The notes under the pieces: generated by a model
Told to the model about the DNA's origin: nothing
The model's database searches: none
The model's input: the letters and a program-made list of their open reading frames with translations, nothing else
Origin: Sutterella sp.
GTDB taxonomy: Bacteria; Pseudomonadota; Gammaproteobacteria; Burkholderiales; Burkholderiaceae_F
Assembly (NCBI GenBank): GCA_003543795.1
Contig: DNBE01000040.1
Location: forward strand, 1-8,160
Length of the DNA stretch: 8,160 nucleotides
Reading direction: 5' to 3'
In this document: positions 7,443-8,160 of the stretch, one piece after another
How positions within the stretch are numbered: the stretch's first letter is position 1
How the letters are laid out: each line of letters opens with the position of its first letter
Position numbers and translations under genes: made by a program

Positions 7443-7856
7443 ATGGCGGCATTTATGCAGTTTTTCCAGGATAACATCATGCTTTTCGGCATTGTTTTCC
7501 TGTGTCTTTTTCTTATATTGTTTCCGAATGCCGGACGCAAAAATCGCGGCGCTTTAATCGATAACGAAGAGTTAATCGAATTTATCAATAAGAAGTCCGC
7601 CCAGGTAATCGACGTGCGTCAACCGCAGGAATTCGAAAAAGGGTCGATTGCGAAATCGATTAACATCCCGTTTGCCAAGTTTTCCGAGCAGATGGACAAA
7701 ATCTCCAAAGATAAACCCGTCGTCCTCGTCGATACCGTCACGGCTAACAGTAACCGCGCCGCCAATCTTTTGAAAAAAGCCGGCTACAAGAGCGTTTACG
7801 TTCTCGATAAAGGGACGCGCGGATGGCTTGAGGCGAAATTGCCTTTTAAGCGCTAA
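7443..7856 (+). CDS. yibN: YibN-like membrane-anchored rhodanese-domain protein lacking the catalytic Cys
   Basis: Inner-membrane protein of 137 residues: a short N-terminus, one membrane segment (about 12-28, IMLFGIVFLCLFLILF), then a cytoplasmic rhodanese fold (about 38-137). Rhodanese landmarks are VIDVRQPQEFEKGSIAKSINIP (split here as VIDVRQPQEFEKG, 55-67, then SIAKSINIP) and YVLDKGTRGW (119-128). The active-site loop after KPVVLVD (91-97) reads TVTANSNRA. Asp97 stands where classical rhodaneses have Cys, and Ser103 where E. coli YibN has its Cys. The only cysteine, C21, is inside the membrane segment. Thiosulfate sulfurtransferase activity by the usual persulfide route is therefore unlikely. 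The ATG at 7443 follows AAAGG (7432-7436) at 6 nt; the Met at residue 5 is a less likely start. Position next to secB and divergent from the phosphoglycerate mutase/envC operon matches E. coli yibN. E. coli YibN has been reported to associate with the YidC insertase; a similar role here is inference. Confidence 0.85.
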   Translation: MAAFMQFFQDNIMLFGIVFLCLFLILFPNAGRKNRGALIDNEELIEFINKKSAQVIDVRQPQEFEKGSIAKSINIPFAKFSEQMDKISKDKPVVLVDTVTANSNRAANLLKKAGYKSVYVLDKGTRGWLEAKLPFKR

Positions 7857-7882
7857 AACCATTTTTCGAACAATTGTTTTTT

Positions 7883-7900
7883 GAGGAAAAAAAACGACCT
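7883..7900 (+). promoter_or_regulatory. secB ribosome binding site with long A-rich spacer
   Basis: GAGG at 7883-7886 is the only Shine-Dalgarno-like stretch before secB. It lies 14 nt from the ATG, beyond the usual 5-9. The spacer begins with a run of eight A (7887-7894). No closer start in the SecB frame improves the spacing. Confidence 0.5.
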
Positions 7901-8160
7901 ATGGCTGAAGAAAATCAAACCAACGAAAACGAACAGCAAGTTGCTTTTCAATTGCAACGTTGCTACTTAAAGGACGCTTCGGTTGAAATGCCCGCCGCGC
8001 CCGAACTTTTCGCGAAAGCGCCCGAAGCGCAACCCGAATTCGAATTGCAATTCGAAGTCGCCACGGCCGCGCTCGAAAACCCGATTCACGAAGTCTGCGT
8101 TCGCGCGACCGTGACGGTGAAAGCGGGCGACAAAGTGCTCACGATCGTCGAATGCAAACA
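7901..8160 (+). CDS. secB: Protein-export chaperone SecB, N-terminal part
   Basis: Cytoplasmic tetrameric chaperone that keeps preproteins unfolded and hands them to SecA for export. The frame opens at ATG 7901 and runs off the right edge after 86 codons, about half of the family's usual ~155. After an acidic and polar N-terminus (MAEENQTNENEQQ) come the SecB hallmarks: FQLQRCYLKDASVEMPAAP (residues 16-34, compare E. coli FQIQRIYTKDISFEAPNAP), ELFAK, and the beta-strand pattern FELQFEVAT and VCVRATVTV. The gene starts 44 nt after the rhodanese stop with no terminator between, so they probably share a transcript. grxC, usually found between these two genes, is absent. The SecA-binding C-terminal tail lies outside the window. 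Confidence 0.95.
   Translation, partial: MAEENQTNENEQQVAFQLQRCYLKDASVEMPAAPELFAKAPEAQPEFELQFEVATAALENPIHEVCVRATVTVKAGDKVLTIVECK

Noticed and set aside
1..8160. CRISPR arrays, insertion sequences, phage genes, tRNA or rRNA genes
   Set aside because: No regularly spaced repeats, transposase or phage-like proteins, or RNA gene structures were seen. Nearly all of the window is covered by well-conserved chromosomal genes.

Overview
The window reads as ordinary chromosomal DNA of a Gram-negative proteobacterium, most likely a fermentative, possibly gut-associated betaproteobacterium of the Sutterella/Parasutterella kind. Three things suggest this. The gpmA-envC-ctpA operon facing a yibN-type rhodanese and secB resembles the Burkholderiales arrangement. 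Base composition is moderate, roughly half GC by eye. The left end carries an oxygen-sensitive glycyl-radical fermentation operon. The taxonomic call is inference from gene order and protein style, not from a search.

Left arm (1-3652, plus strand): the last ~259 codons of pyruvate formate-lyase (pflB), its radical-SAM activating enzyme (pflA, GTG start), and, 3 nt further on, a fused acetate-CoA ligase (ADP-forming). Together they would turn pyruvate into formate plus acetyl-CoA, then acetyl-CoA into acetate with direct ATP formation. A bidirectional rho-independent terminator (about 3669-3705) closes this operon and also serves the convergent operon on its right.

Middle (3720-7255, minus strand, transcribed right to left): gpmA (cofactor-dependent phosphoglycerate mutase), envC (LytM-like amidase activator with degenerate zinc ligands), and ctpA (S41 carboxyl-terminal processing protease). 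Spacing is tight: 9 nt between gpmA and envC, and a 4-nt ATGA overlap between envC and ctpA. The operon links a glycolytic enzyme to two envelope proteins concerned with peptidoglycan splitting and periplasmic proteolysis.

Right arm (7256-8160): a 187-nt divergent control region, then a membrane-anchored YibN-like rhodanese protein and the start of secB, which runs off the window. The control region holds a plausible extended -10 promoter for the rhodanese, a 7-bp inverted repeat over its -35 region, and a 13-bp hairpin in the predicted mRNA leader. Two oddities stand out. The rhodanese domain has no cysteine, so it cannot be a classical sulfurtransferase. The glutaredoxin gene (grxC) that usually lies between yibN and secB is missing.

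I see no CRISPR array, insertion sequence, phage gene, tRNA or rRNA. No wholly new system is evident. The best leads are the PFL-ACD cassette, the cysteine-less rhodanese with local grxC loss, and the structured yibN leader.
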